Below, piece after piece: positions 21,393-33,273 of a stretch of DNA of 64,000 nt; position 1 is the first letter of the stretch, and every line of letters begins with the position of its first letter. The stretch spans positions 4,712,001 through 4,776,000 of the forward strand of contig NEEC01000004.1 of NCBI GenBank assembly GCA_002189035.1, given 5' to 3'. Both the position numbers and the translations under genes were made by a program. The stretch is from Utricularia gibba. Taxonomy: Eukaryota; Streptophyta; Magnoliopsida; Lamiales; Lentibulariaceae. The notes under the pieces were generated by a model that worked only from the letters and a program-made list of their open reading frames with translations, did not search any database and had not been told where the DNA came from.

Positions 21393-23410
21393 TTAAAAAC
21401 CTGTCAATGGGGTTAGTGTCGCTGCAAGAATGGTGAGCAGTAACACAAGCAATGGAGCGTTTTGATGATGGCGTCGACTGCTGTTTGGAAGAAACGGGTA
21501 TGCATCCGGAGGTGGCATAACGCAGTTGTCACCATTGAAATAGATTCGTCTCGGAAACGCCCAACCCTTCTCAAAAGTGAAAGTTGACTTTTCTTTCCTG
21601 AATAAAAACTCTGACTGCACATTTCCAAAAGGACCAGCTTGCATAAGGAAATCATTGTAGAATTTGACACCCCATAGCATAGCAGTATCATCTGTCAAAC
21701 CCACAACAAAGTAAGAAACCTTAAGAGTCACACAAGGTGCAGGAGGAGAAGGGAGTCAGCTAGCTCACTTATATTTTGGTAAGGAGTTAAAGGCTTGTAG
21801 TTGAAGCTGAATGACTGCGTCAGGTTGTCGAAGTTTGGATGCTGGATGACTAAGTTCCACTGTGTGTAATTCATCCGATAATTGAAATTTGTTATAGTGA
21901 CCTTTACTCGCCAGTATTCCTTGTAGTTTTGCTTCACATGCCAATGGACCCGGATAGGGCACATATGGCTGGTGCATTGGACTAAAGGTGCTAAGTTGCC
22001 AACACTCTTAGCACTTCCTGACACAACCGAAGCTAAATGATTCGATTTCGGGCTGCAGAAAGGATATCAATAAAGAATGATTACCAAGTGAGCAGAACCA
22101 ACACAATGGGGTGAGGAAAAAATTGGTGACACACTTACTCCACACAGCTTCCAGGTTGGGTGATATTATTTCGACATCCACATGTGCAAGCTGGGCAAGG
22201 GACAATTGTATTGTTGTAGAAAGCTGAGAGTGAAACACAGCAGGTAGGTGTTTTTTGGGCCAAAAACTGCGAATATGTGCAGGTAACATTCCAAGTCACT
22301 GCAACCACAGAAACATTAGGAATGAATCAAGTCTGTTAAATAGAAACTATCAGAGCATATAAACAACTTACTCATGGCTTGAGTCACTCTCCTTCCATCC
22401 TGGGTAAAAAATTTAGTTGGCTTCACTATTTTGGCAGGTCCACAAGTGTAGCCAGGGCCAGGTGCTTTCAAAGTGAAGTTCCTGGGAAGCTTTACCGTCT
22501 TGTTTGTGGTTCCAGAAGCACCAACACTAACTTGGAAGGAGCTTGCTGCATTTGCAGGATCTTGCACCCAAGAATTAATCACCCTCCTTTACAGCAATTT
22601 GCAATTTGCTGGTTGTAAGGAGTTCCAGGTAACAAGTCTATGACCGTAGGATCTTTCCTGCAACAATGTGGAATGTTTCCTTTGAATCTGGAGCAATCCC
22701 CCTGGTCTGTAGTTTGACCACCCATCATACTCCATATCACCTCCTTCTTTGCCCAAGTCCACCCCAATGTCCACCCTGGTGCTTGAATATGACGATACTG
22801 TTGGAAGTTGAATATCGTGACAACAGCCTGACATTGAACACAACACAATTGGGCATAAACAAGTGATTTTCACGATGGGCTCCATATAGCAAGAATCACT
22901 TGTGTACTTACCACATAACCATCAGCAGTCCAACTGATCACATCCCATTTTATGGTAATATTTCCATTAGGATCAAGAGCATCATATGCTTCTGCAATGG
23001 AAAGAAGCAAGCTGAAACTTAGAATCTTGACACATGAAAGCACAACAATGGTATTCAGAAAAACAAAACAACCTGCGAAACAACACTTTTGATTACCAAA
23101 AACGTCAGCCTACACATATTAAGCAAATTCTCATACGACGTTCTAAAATTGTACACCCCAAACGCCATTCTTAAAAGAGAAAAGCTGCTAAAACAAGAAC
23201 AAATACGACGAAGCTCAATACCCCATAAAACCCACAAAAGCCCGCGCAAAAAATCGTCACTGGTAACCCAAACAACAGAATGCAATCACTCACAACCGGA
23301 AATGAAAAGAAAAAAAAAAGGCAATTACCAGTGGTAGTGAAACTGACGCAAGAGAGCAAGAAAAACAGCAGCGCTGCGAATCCCATCAGGGATCTGAAAC
23401 TCCGCGTCAT
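21393..23410 (-). CDS. COBRA-like GPI-anchored protein
   Basis: Wall-associated GPI protein of the COBRA family, involved in cellulose microfibril deposition and oriented growth. Six exons: 23329-23410, 22912-22991, 22372-22827, 22139-22298, 21769-22052, 21393-21691, about 453 residues. Features in order: signal peptide (MTRSFRSLMGFAALLFFLLS), cellulose-binding-like YDALDPNGNITIKWDV, QAPGWTLGWTWAKKEVIW, NIPHCC, NCCKGG, the family hallmark PTCCVS, CTCGCRNNI, and a C-terminal hydrophobic tail (LLVLLLTILAATLTPL) expected to be exchanged for a GPI anchor. Exon 3 is 456 nt where exon phases require 457. A G is missing straight after NCCKGG (run at 22582-22584), so the sequence as given reads a stop there. 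All other exons are intact, so a homopolymer error is the simplest reading. Closest to the COBRA/COBL1-2 group by recall. Confidence 0.91.
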
Positions 23411-24243
23411 TACTCCCAGCTGCAGATCACTCTTCGACACAAGATCCGCACCTGGCAGACGGAAACAAACCCGAACGACGCCCAGTTTGCCTTCAAACCT
23501 TCTCCCTCACTTCTCTCCCTTTTACGGTTTTACCTTCACATTTACGGCTACTTCATGATCAGCTGTGATCCAGATTCATTACCATTTACAAACTAATTCT
23601 AACACACGTCATTAACGTCTATTAATCTCACCGTGATTATGATTAGTGAAATAATCCGATGTCATTATTAGCTAAAGTGTTTAAGACAAGAAATTTAATT
23701 ACTAAAATTAAAAAAAAAACTGTTAAAAAGAGAAATAACCCAAGCCCAATCCAACATGGACGACCGGCCCGGCGCGAAAACGTCTCAAATAATAAATTAA
23801 TTGGTATATTATTTATTTCTTTTGTTTTTACATTTTAGTAAAACGGGAAAAAAGTGACTAAAATTTACCCCCCGGTAAAAAAAAGGACCGAAAGCGCACA
23901 CATTTGTACTGCTCGACTCCAATGCATTTTACTGTTCCATCAAAATAGCATCCTGTGAAGTTAATTTTAGTCTTCTCCTATGCTATGCTGATCACGAAAC
24001 GAAAATCCCCTGAAGTTGACTTTTGTTTGTGGCTGCTAATTGTAAGAGCATTGTGTAGACAAACGTCGTTGTAGTTCTTTGGATGTGGTGACCTTTATCT
24101 ATGGAGTAGTTGGGATACCCGGAGATTCTCTTGTCTATGATTCGCTTATTGCAAGATTGAAAAAATTGACCCCCTTGAAAATTGTGCATGTGGGTTGGGT
24201 ATTTTATCGAGTTTTTTAGGTTCTTTGAGAATTATCTGTGTTA
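23411..24243. promoter_or_regulatory. Divergent promoter region of COBRA-like gene and ABCB27-like copy 1
   Basis: About 0.83 kb between two divergent start codons. It contains an AT-rich core, TTGACT and TTGACC W-box-like sites on the plus strand near 24017 and 24166, and a GC patch with GGCCCGGC near 23766. No coding sequence is seen. Confidence 0.45.
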
Positions 24244-27200
24244 ATGGGAAAGAAACAGCACCTGGATTGGACTTCGAAATCCATTATGTCTACTGGGAGT
24301 GAAAGGGTATCGCTGTTGAATAAGCATGTAAGTTTTTGTTCCGTTTTTTGTGCAGTTATTGAGCGATGTGCACTGATTCTCATGTTTGATTGCTATTTTT
24401 TTTTTTTTTTGGTTGTTATAGTTGGTCTGGCTTCTGGGTGTGAAATAGGAAACTGGATATTGATAAACTGTTAATGGAAAAGTAGTTTGGGGTTCCGAGG
24501 TCTTGTGTTGCGCGATGAAAAGCCTACAAGGCATGATTTTCCTGGAGAATGACAAAGAAAAATTATTTCTTGGATGCATCCTAGAACAACAGTTATGATA
24601 GATCTTTTTTGATGATTTAACTCTTCAGGATCGACGTAAGGTTAATGAGGACAGCACAAGCAACGGTGGAACAGAAACAGAAGCAGACCTTGAGGATGGA
24701 GCTGCAGTAGAGGTAGCAGTTTCTTCAAGAAATCAATATCTGAATATTTTAGTTTTTGCTAACAAGGATTCCATTTTGTGTATAACAACCAACTACGTTG
24801 ATGATTCAGCCTGCGAATGTTGGATTTTCTCGGGTAATCCTTTTGGTAAGTGAAGATGAATATGATTTTTCTTCTTGACAGACCATGGGGATCTTTTATC
24901 TCTCATTCTCACTGAAAATTTTTGCTTACTGAACAGGCGAAACCAGATGCAGGGAAGCTGATAGTTGGAACCATTGCGTTGCTTATAGCATCAACAACTA
25001 GTCTTCTCATAGTAGGAGTTTCCTGAAGCTTTGAGTAAAAGCAATATTTCACCCCTTTTAACCTTTTCTCTCTGGCTGTTCTCTTCTCCCTTTCTTGCCA
25101 TAGCCAAGATTCGGCGGTACAGTGATTGATATTGTATCGAGAGAAATAAGGACCCATGATCAGCAGACCCAGGCACTCACTGATATCAGGAACACAGTTT
25201 TAGCCATCTTTTTGATAGTTATGATCGGGTAAAAGTCTCCTTCATTGTATTGACTTTCTTAACTTTCTTCTTGCCTACTGCTAGCTATAGAATTCTCTTG
25301 ATCTTCTCTTTCTTCCAGTTCCTTGTCCACAGCTCTGAGGACGTGGTTGTTTTCTTCAGCTAGTGAAAATGTTGTTGCTCGTTTAAGGAAGGCTTTGTTC
25401 AGTCACCTGATTCAGCAAGTAAGGAATCTTGTACAGGAAAAGTGGCAGGCTCTTGATTTTTGATTCGTCTATGTGTTTATGAGATGGTGTTGTGCAGGAA
25501 ATAGCCTTTTTTGATGTTACTCGCACAGGCGAGTTGCTCAGCCGGCTTTCAGAAGATACTCAAGTTATCAAGAGTGCTGCAACCACTAACCTTTCAGAAG
25601 CCTTGCGCAATGTAACCACTGCCCTCATTGGCATTGGCTTTATGTTTACATCTTCCTGGAAATTAACCTGTGAGTTTTCATGATCCAAGCTCAGCAACAC
25701 AGGATGATAGAGCTCCAGTTTTTTTCCTTTGAAAAGTTGATGGTGAGGCGGTTTTTCTGTGTGAAGAATGCCACCCTCTAAAATACCTCCTTCTCTTTCA
25801 CAGTGCTGGCCTTGGTTGTTGTTCCACTCATCTCAGTCGGTGTCCGCATGTTTGGGCGTTACCTGAAAGAGCTGTCTCATGCAACTCAAGCTGCTGCGGC
25901 TGTAGCAGCATCTATTGCAGAGGTAAGAAGAATCATTGTTCTTCATCTGAATAGAATACCATGCACGAAACAAACATCATTCCATAGGAATCTTTTGGGG
26001 CGATTCGAACGGTGAGATCTTTTGCTCGGGAGCAGAAAGCAGTTGCAGATTACTCAGAAAAGGTTGAAGAGACACTGAAGCTTGGACTTCGACAAGCAGT
26101 GAGTCTCTACATGAGTTTCATTTTTGTCATCATTTACACATTCAACAAGAATGTTCATTGATTTTTCTCCTGTGTGCAGAGAATGATTGGCCTATTTTTT
26201 GGAGGATTAAATGCAGCAACTACTTTATCTGTCATTGTAGTGGTGATATATGGAGCTTACTTGACGATCATGGGCAACCTGACTGCTGGATCACTAACAT
26301 CCTTCATTTTGTATAGTCTTACTGGTGATTATAACCTTCTTGTCCTAGACATTTGCAACTCAAGGACTACCCTTTGACAACAGAAATCACTTCCTGCAGT
26401 TGGATCTTCAATTTCATCATTATCAGGATTATACACTACAGCTATGAAAGCTGCAGGAGCAAGCAGGAGAGTCTTTCAGCTTCTTGATCGTGTATCAACT
26501 ATGCCTAAAGCTGGGGACAAGCGCCCCGTGGGGTGAGTTTACTCCTAGTTCCACATTCACATAATATTTGATCATTCCTTCTATGTGTTGTTATTGGCTC
26601 CACGCAGTGAACCAGATGGAGATGTGGAGCTGAAGGATGTTTGGTTCGCTTATCCCTCTCGCCCGAGTCATATGGTGCTAAAGGTAAACCTTCTGCAATA
26701 TAGTTTAGAATCCAGACACATGGATTCTCAGGAACTAGTGGCTGAAACCACTCCTCTTGCAGGGAATATCACTGAAGCTGAGCCCAGGCTCTAAGGTTGC
26801 TCTTGTTGGTCCAAGCGGTGGAGGAAAGGTATTATCTTCATCTCTTGATTCTCTATCTCTGCTAAGAAACAACCTGGAACTCCTCCATTGAGGGAAAGTA
26901 TTATCTGGTCTACTGATGATACAGACGACGATAGCAAACTTGATTGAACGGTTTTACGATCCACGGAAAGGAAGCATCTTGCTCAATGGAGTTCCGTTGG
27001 TGGAGATTTCTCATGAATACCTCCACAAAAAGGTAATGCAGCTCATGCTCCTGAATAGTCCTTTCCAGTAACCATCTCTGTGGGTGTGTACCACGTAGAT
27101 CAGCATCGTGAGCCAGGAGCCTGTGCTTTTCAACTGTTCTGTGGAAGAGAACATCGCCTACGGATTTGATGGCAACGCCAGCAACTCGCAAATAGAGAAC

Positions 27201-27743
27201 GTAGCAGTAAGTTCAAACCTTGTTGGCATCCCCCTCGAGCTTCCTCACAAGACGAAGTTTCTGACTGCAGAAAATGGCGAATGCCCATGAATTCATAACA
27301 TCGTTCCCGGAGAAGTACAAGACCGTCGTCGGGGAACGTGGATTGAGACTATCAGGAGGACAGAAACAGAGGATAGCAATCGCCAGAGCGCTCCTAATGA
27401 ACCCCAAGGTTCTGTTGCTGGACGAGGCCACAAGCGCTTTAGACGCAGAAAGCGAGTATCTGGTGCAGGTAACCACTCCCATTGCAGCAGAGCTTGTTAC
27501 AAATCCTGGTCCACCTTCTCTGATTGATGAACCCCACAGGACGCCATGGACTCCCTGATGGAGGGCCGGACGGTGCTCGTGATAGCCCACCGGCTTTCCA
27601 CCGTGAAGAGTGCCGACACCGTCGCAGTCATTGCCGACGGCCAGATCGCCGAGAGCGGCACCCACGATGAGCTTCTCAGAGCAGATGGAATCTACACTGC
27701 GCTTGTGAGGAGGCAGCTTCAAGCGCCCCGAGAGGAAGTTTGA
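24244..27743 (+). CDS. Half-size ABC transporter, ABCB27/ALS1 (TAP-like), tandem copy 1
   Basis: Half transporter of the TAP-like ABCB group. The Arabidopsis member ALS1/ABCB27 is a tonoplast protein needed for aluminium tolerance. Seventeen exons join in phase to 647 residues: 24244-24327, 24629-24712, 24810-24845, 24937-25011, 25104-25228, 25319-25418, 25498-25669, 25804-25922, 25988-26098, 26180-26324, 26400-26532, 26608-26683, 26763-26828, 26925-27032, 27099-27206, 27271-27468, 27540-27743. The N-terminal membrane domain carries [10 protein letters not shown] and [20 protein letters not shown]. The ATPase has Walker A GPSGGGKTT (436-444), LSGGQ (541-545), Walker [12 protein letters not shown] (Asp565/Glu566) and the H-loop IAHRLSTV (His597). 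All catalytic residues are present. It is the first of two tandem copies in the same orientation. Confidence 0.93.
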
Positions 27744-29683
27744 AACAAGATGTATAACTGGAAAAGGAACCAGAATAGAAGCATAACAATATTTTCCAAT
27801 TTTTTTCCATATTAAAATTATTAAAATTATTAAATTAATTAATTAATAGAATTAATAGAATTCAACGTAAAAAAGATAAATTATATTATATTTATTTCGT
27901 TTATTTGAATAAATATGATTTGTTTAAACCTACATATTCTTCTTTTCCCTAATTCCAAATATTTTAATTATTAATATCATATAAAATAATTTTATTATAT
28001 CATTTTAAATAAATTTCAAATAAATTAAATCTTTTTTTATTCTAAACTTATCAACCAAGTATTTCATACATATAAACATTCGATATTCGGTAATTGTTTT
28101 AAAATAAATAATATTCGATACCGAAATTCTCAATTCGAAAAAAGTAACACAATAGCATTTATCCAATCTATCAACTAACAACTACTTCATTTCCATTGAA
28201 AAAAAAAAGTAACAACTACTTTAGATGGAGGCTCATTAATTTGATAGTATAATAAAAAAAACATAATAGATATATATATATAGTTGAATTAGCTGCTCTG
28301 ATAATATATTTTAATTAAAATATCTCCACCGATAGGCCCCACTGGATCAGCGACCCGACACGTGGCATCGGATCCATCACGCAAGCTGGAGGCCACCACC
28401 CCATTTACTAACTACCCTTTCAACTCCAACCAACCAAGAATGAGTCAAGCCGAGTCAACTTGGTCCCAGACGACAATGGGTCCCACTCGTAGCATCAACT
28501 ACTCCCAAAATTTATCTTAGCCAATAAAAATATTTATATTGGAATTAATATCAGATTTTTAAAGCCACACAATTCAAGTGGTTTATTCACTAGTAATATA
28601 TAAATTAATAAAAAATAAAAATAAAAAGATATATTCCTCGGTCAATACACAAATTTGACCGATTCAACGTGTTCAAGAAATCAGTCAACAAGTTCACACC
28701 AAATAACCCAATGAAAAAAAAGTATTATTATTATTATTATTTAAATTCCATTTAAAGCATTCATCAAAAACATGAATTGGTAAGTGTTTTTTTTTTGTAA
28801 TTGCTCCCTAAAATTTGGTTGCTATTGAATCTACTTTTGGTAATAAAATAATTTTATGTTGTGAAGTGACCATTATGTCCTAGTGCACATGTTGCACCTC
28901 TCATGTCAATGTCTGGTTTTACTGTAAAAATCAGGTATTTGACAAAAAAATTATTTGTTTTTAAGGATAAATTAATATTTGAAATTGTCATATCAAAATC
29001 ATTATCTTTCCATAATTAACACTTAATAAATACAAATCAAATGTACTATCTTTAAATATACTTTTTTATTAATACATCAACATGATTTTATTTAATCATT
29101 AATAATATAAACAATACTAGACCAACATTTGGTTTTTAAACGAAAAATGATATGTGATGTGGCACAATTGGTAACTTGTAAATTAGATATTATTTGATAT
29201 TTAAATAATATATTTAATTATAAATTATTTAAACTTAAGTATTTAATTAAAAATAGTCATTTACTAAAGTGGCAACTCTCACACATTCAGCCAAAACTTT
29301 TTAATTGAGTATATCCAATTTTTTTATACACTTCATAAAGGATGGCGAGATTTGTTGTATTTTCCATGATATTTTCAGGTAATTTCCTTACATAGATGAC
29401 GATTTAACCGACATTAGAAAACAGATATTCCCATGAAATGTGGACTGGTGCAACTGTCATCGCCATCCGGGTCCGGGCTGAGGACAATGAGTAAAGGAGC
29501 CGACGCGCCGAGACAACCCGCTCAAACAGTATAAGTTGCCGGGATTCAGCGAAGGAAGCGAAGCTTGCGGTTGTCGCCGACGATATAAGAATCCGGTACG
29601 CCCACCGGCGCCGACTTGAGGGTTACTTGTGAGTGCTTCTGGGTTCAGATTCATCGGCATTCGCTCTGCGCCGGAAAACTGCA
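27744..29683. promoter_or_regulatory. Intergenic region and promoter of ABCB27-like copy 2
   Basis: About 1.9 kb of AT-rich DNA with no gene. In the middle lie an ABRE and at least five W-box cores (TTGACY on either strand) between about 28440 and 28690. A short (ATT)n run occurs near 28723-28741. The region separates the two tandem transporters. Confidence 0.5.
28358..28366 (+). promoter_or_regulatory. ABRE/G-box upstream of ABCB27-like copy 2
   Basis: ACACGTGGC, a consensus ABRE. It is 1.3 kb from the start codon, so relevance depends on the real transcription start. Confidence 0.35.
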
Positions 29684-32600
29684 ATGGGGGTGAAGCAGCA
29701 CCTTGATTTCACATCGAAGGCGATCATGTCCACGGGGAGCGAGATGGTGCTGCTGTCCAAAAAACACGTAATATTTCCGTTTCTTCTGTTGGTGGGCTTT
29801 GTTCAGTTTCTGTGTCTTTTTCTGGATCTGCGATAAAGATTCCAGAATCTTGATTGTCTGCGCGATAAGCAAACAAAGAAAAAAGTCAATGATGGTGTCA
29901 GTCAACAATAGTATCAGTCTCCGTCTTATGCATGATGGTTTGGCTAATGATTTTGAGATAAATTTCCTTTCTTGGATGGTTTACTTCATCAGAAGCGACG
30001 GAAGGTGAACGCCGACGGCGCAAAAACAACCGAGGATCTGGAGCACGGAGCTGGTGTCGAGGTAACATGAGTTCTTCCATACATTCTTTCTTGGCTCGTC
30101 AAGGCCGTAGCTCTTTCGGCATTAACCCATCACTCTGATGGTTGCAGCCTGCGAATGTTGGGTTTTCCCGGGTGATCCTTCTGGTGGGTGATATCGAATC
30201 GGTTATTCAGTTTGATTCACTTTTTTTTTCTCGTCCCACACTGCAAATCCACTCACTCTCTTCTTCTCCGAGAAGGCGAAACCAGATGCAGGGATTCTGA
30301 TAGTCGGCACCGTCGCGCTGCTGATAGCATCCACAACAAGCCTTCTCATAGTAAGGATTCTCCTCAAAAATTGCATTTTTTGCCTAAAGGGGCGCCGGCG
30401 TTTTGACCGTCGCTCCGGCCCATTTCTGCAACAGCCAAAATTCGGCGGCAAGGTGATCGACATCGTATCCAGGGAGATAAAGAGCGAGCAGCAGCGGATC
30501 CGGGCATTGAATGATATCAGGAACACCGTTTTAGCCATCTTCTTAGTGGTCGTAGTCGGGTGAAATTACTATTCACCTCCTTTCCATTTTATTTATTTAT
30601 TTATTTCTGAGCTTTCCCTCTCTTTTCCAGTGCGGTGTCGACCGCCGTTCGGGCATGGCTGTTCGCCTCAGCTAGTGAGAAGGTGGTTGCTCGTCTGAGG
30701 AAGAAGCTGTTCAGTCACCTGATTCAGCAAGTAAGCATTGTTTTTCTTGATTCCTTTTTTTGTTTCTGTGAGTGCGAGAGTTGGCGATGCGCTTGGTTTG
30801 ATCTCTCCGGAATGCAGGAGATAGCCTTTTTCGATGTTACCCGCACCGGTGAGTTGCTCAGCCGTCTTTCAGAGGACACGCAAGTGATCAAGAGTGCGGC
30901 TACGACGAATCTTTCAGAAGCCCTACGCAATGTGACCACTGCCCTAATTGGCATCGGCTTCATGTTCACGTCGTCCTGGAAATTAACGTGTAAGTTTTTG
31001 ATAAGGAAATCATCCAATAGCATGATATGGAAGAATGCTCACGAATACCGTTTCCGATTCCTCAGTGCTCGCTTTGGTTGTCGTTCCGGTCATATCTGTG
31101 GGTGTGGCGAAGTTTGGGCGGTACCTGAAAGACCTTTCTTATGCGACTCAAGCTGCTGCTGCTGTAGCAGCATCAATTGCAGAGGTATGAGGCATCTGTG
31201 TTGATGAAGATCATCTTGAATGAATGCAATGCCATATGAAAATAGATACTGTTGTTACCTAGGAATCCTTCGGGGCGATTCGAACGGTTAGATCCTTTGC
31301 TCGTGAGAAGCAGGCAACAGGGGATTACTCAGAGAAGGTTGACGAGACACTGAAGCTTGGACTTCGACAAGCAGTGAGTTGTCTGCTGGAGTTCCATCTT
31401 TTAGCATCATTGTTCACAGCTTCAGCTACGGTTTTATCATCTCCTTTGGTGCAGAGAATGATTGGCTTGTTCCTCGGAGGATTGAATGCAGCATCCACTT
31501 TATCCGTCATTGTAGTGGTGATATATGGAGCTTACCTGGCAATCATGGGCCACCTGACTGCAGGATCACTCACATCCTTCATTTTGTACAGTCTTACTGG
31601 TGAAGATAACTTTCTTGCTCCCCCTGTTTCAGAACTAGGCCTTTGCATCTCAAGAACCACCTTTTGACAACAAAATCATCTCCTGCAGTTGGAACTTCGA
31701 TTTCATCATTGTCCGGGTCATACACGACAGCCATGAGAGCTGCTGGGGCAAGCAGGAGAGTCTTTCAGCTTCTTGATCGTGTATCAACGATGCGTAAAGA
31801 TGGGGACAAGCACCCGGGAGGGTTAGTCCTTGAGCTTCATTGCTGTAATATCTGATTACGGGTTCTGTATGCTGTTGCTGGTTTTATGCAGTGAACCAGA
31901 TGGAGATGTGGAGTTGAAGGATGTTTGGTTCGCTTATCCCTCTCGCCCGAGTCATATGGTGCTTAAGGTCTCTGAAACTTACATTAGAGTCATGATGCAT
32001 CGATTGTTAGCCAGAAATGGATAAAAACCACTCCTCTTCCTGCAGGGAATATCACTGAAACTCAGACCAGGCTCCAAGGTTGCCCTTGTTGGTCCTAGCG
32101 GTGGAGGAAAGGTGTTATCTCCATATCTTTCTTCTTTATCTCTATTTACATCAACCTGAAACACCTTCAGAGACGAGCTTTAACTTGTCTGCTGATGATA
32201 CAGACGACGATAGCAAATTTGATTGAACGGTTTTACGATCCACTGAAAGGAAACATCTTGCTCAATGGAGTTCCGTTGGTGGAGATTTCTCATGAGTATC
32301 TGCACAAAAAGGTAATGCTGCTGCAATGCACCTCATTCATGAATAGAGACATTCCTTTCAACAGCGAATGTGTAATACGCAGATCACCATAGTGAGCCAA
32401 GAACCTGTTCTCTTCAACTGTTCTCTGGAAGAGAACATCTCCTACGGATTTGATGGCAACGCCAGCGACTCGCAAATAGAGAATGTTGCAGTAAGTTCAT
32501 GTCCCAACCTGTCGTTGAGATTTTTATTTCCAGAAATCCCTTGACAGGCGCATTGTTGAATGCAGAAAATGGCGAATGCTCATGAGTTCATAATGGCGTT

Positions 32601-33034
32601 CCCAGAGAAGTATAAGACGCTCGTCGGCGAACGAGGCTTGAGACTATCAGGAGGGCAAAAACAGAGAATAGCAATTGCCAGAGCACTCCTGATGAACCCC
32701 AAGGTTCTGTTACTGGACGAGGCTACAAGCGCTTTAGATGCAGAAAGCGAGTGCCTGGTGCAAGTAAGCATTCTTCTCAGTCTGAAGAAGGTTATATACT
32801 TCTTGACCTACCCATTGGTGAACCCCACAGGAGGCCATGGACTCCCTGATGCAAGGCAGGACAGTGCTTGTAATAGCACACCGGCTTTCCACCGTGAAGA
32901 GTGCCGACACCGTGGCAGTTATTGCAGATGGCCATATTGCCGAGAGTGGTACACATGATGAGCTTCTAAAAGCGGAGGGCATCTACAGTGCTCTAGTGAG
33001 CAGGCAACTGCAGGCGCCCAAAGACGAAGCCTGA
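29684..33034 (+). CDS. Half-size ABC transporter, ABCB27/ALS1 (TAP-like), tandem copy 2
   Basis: Paralogue of copy 1 with the identical 17-exon layout, 642 residues: 29684-29767, 29993-30061, 30148-30183, 30276-30350, 30435-30559, 30631-30730, 30818-30989, 31066-31184, 31263-31373, 31455-31599, 31689-31821, 31892-31967, 32046-32111, 32204-32311, 32383-32490, 32566-32763, 32831-33034. Exon 2 is five codons shorter than in copy 1; all other exons are the same length. Walker A, LSGGQ, Walker B and H-loop are intact, so it should be an active ATPase. Differences concentrate in the N-terminal tail ([20 protein letters not shown]) and in scattered membrane-domain residues. Several introns still resemble those of copy 1, indicating a fairly recent duplication. 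Whether the two half transporters pair with each other or form homodimers cannot be read from sequence. Confidence 0.93.
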
Positions 33035-33273
33035 TGATCATAAACCTAGTGCTACTGCCCAAATATGTGAAAATATGAGGCAAACAAGTGTGTTTGCTAA
33101 GAAACTAATTGAAAAGGCACAACATCATCAGGGATGGAATGGAGAAAAGTAATCTGACCGTTTCAAGCATGAATACCTATTGAATGAAATATCAAGCAAA
33201 AAAGCAATCTGACCGTTTCAACGGAAAGCAAAAAAAGCATTGCTTCCAATAGCAAGCAAAAAAAGCAATGTTC

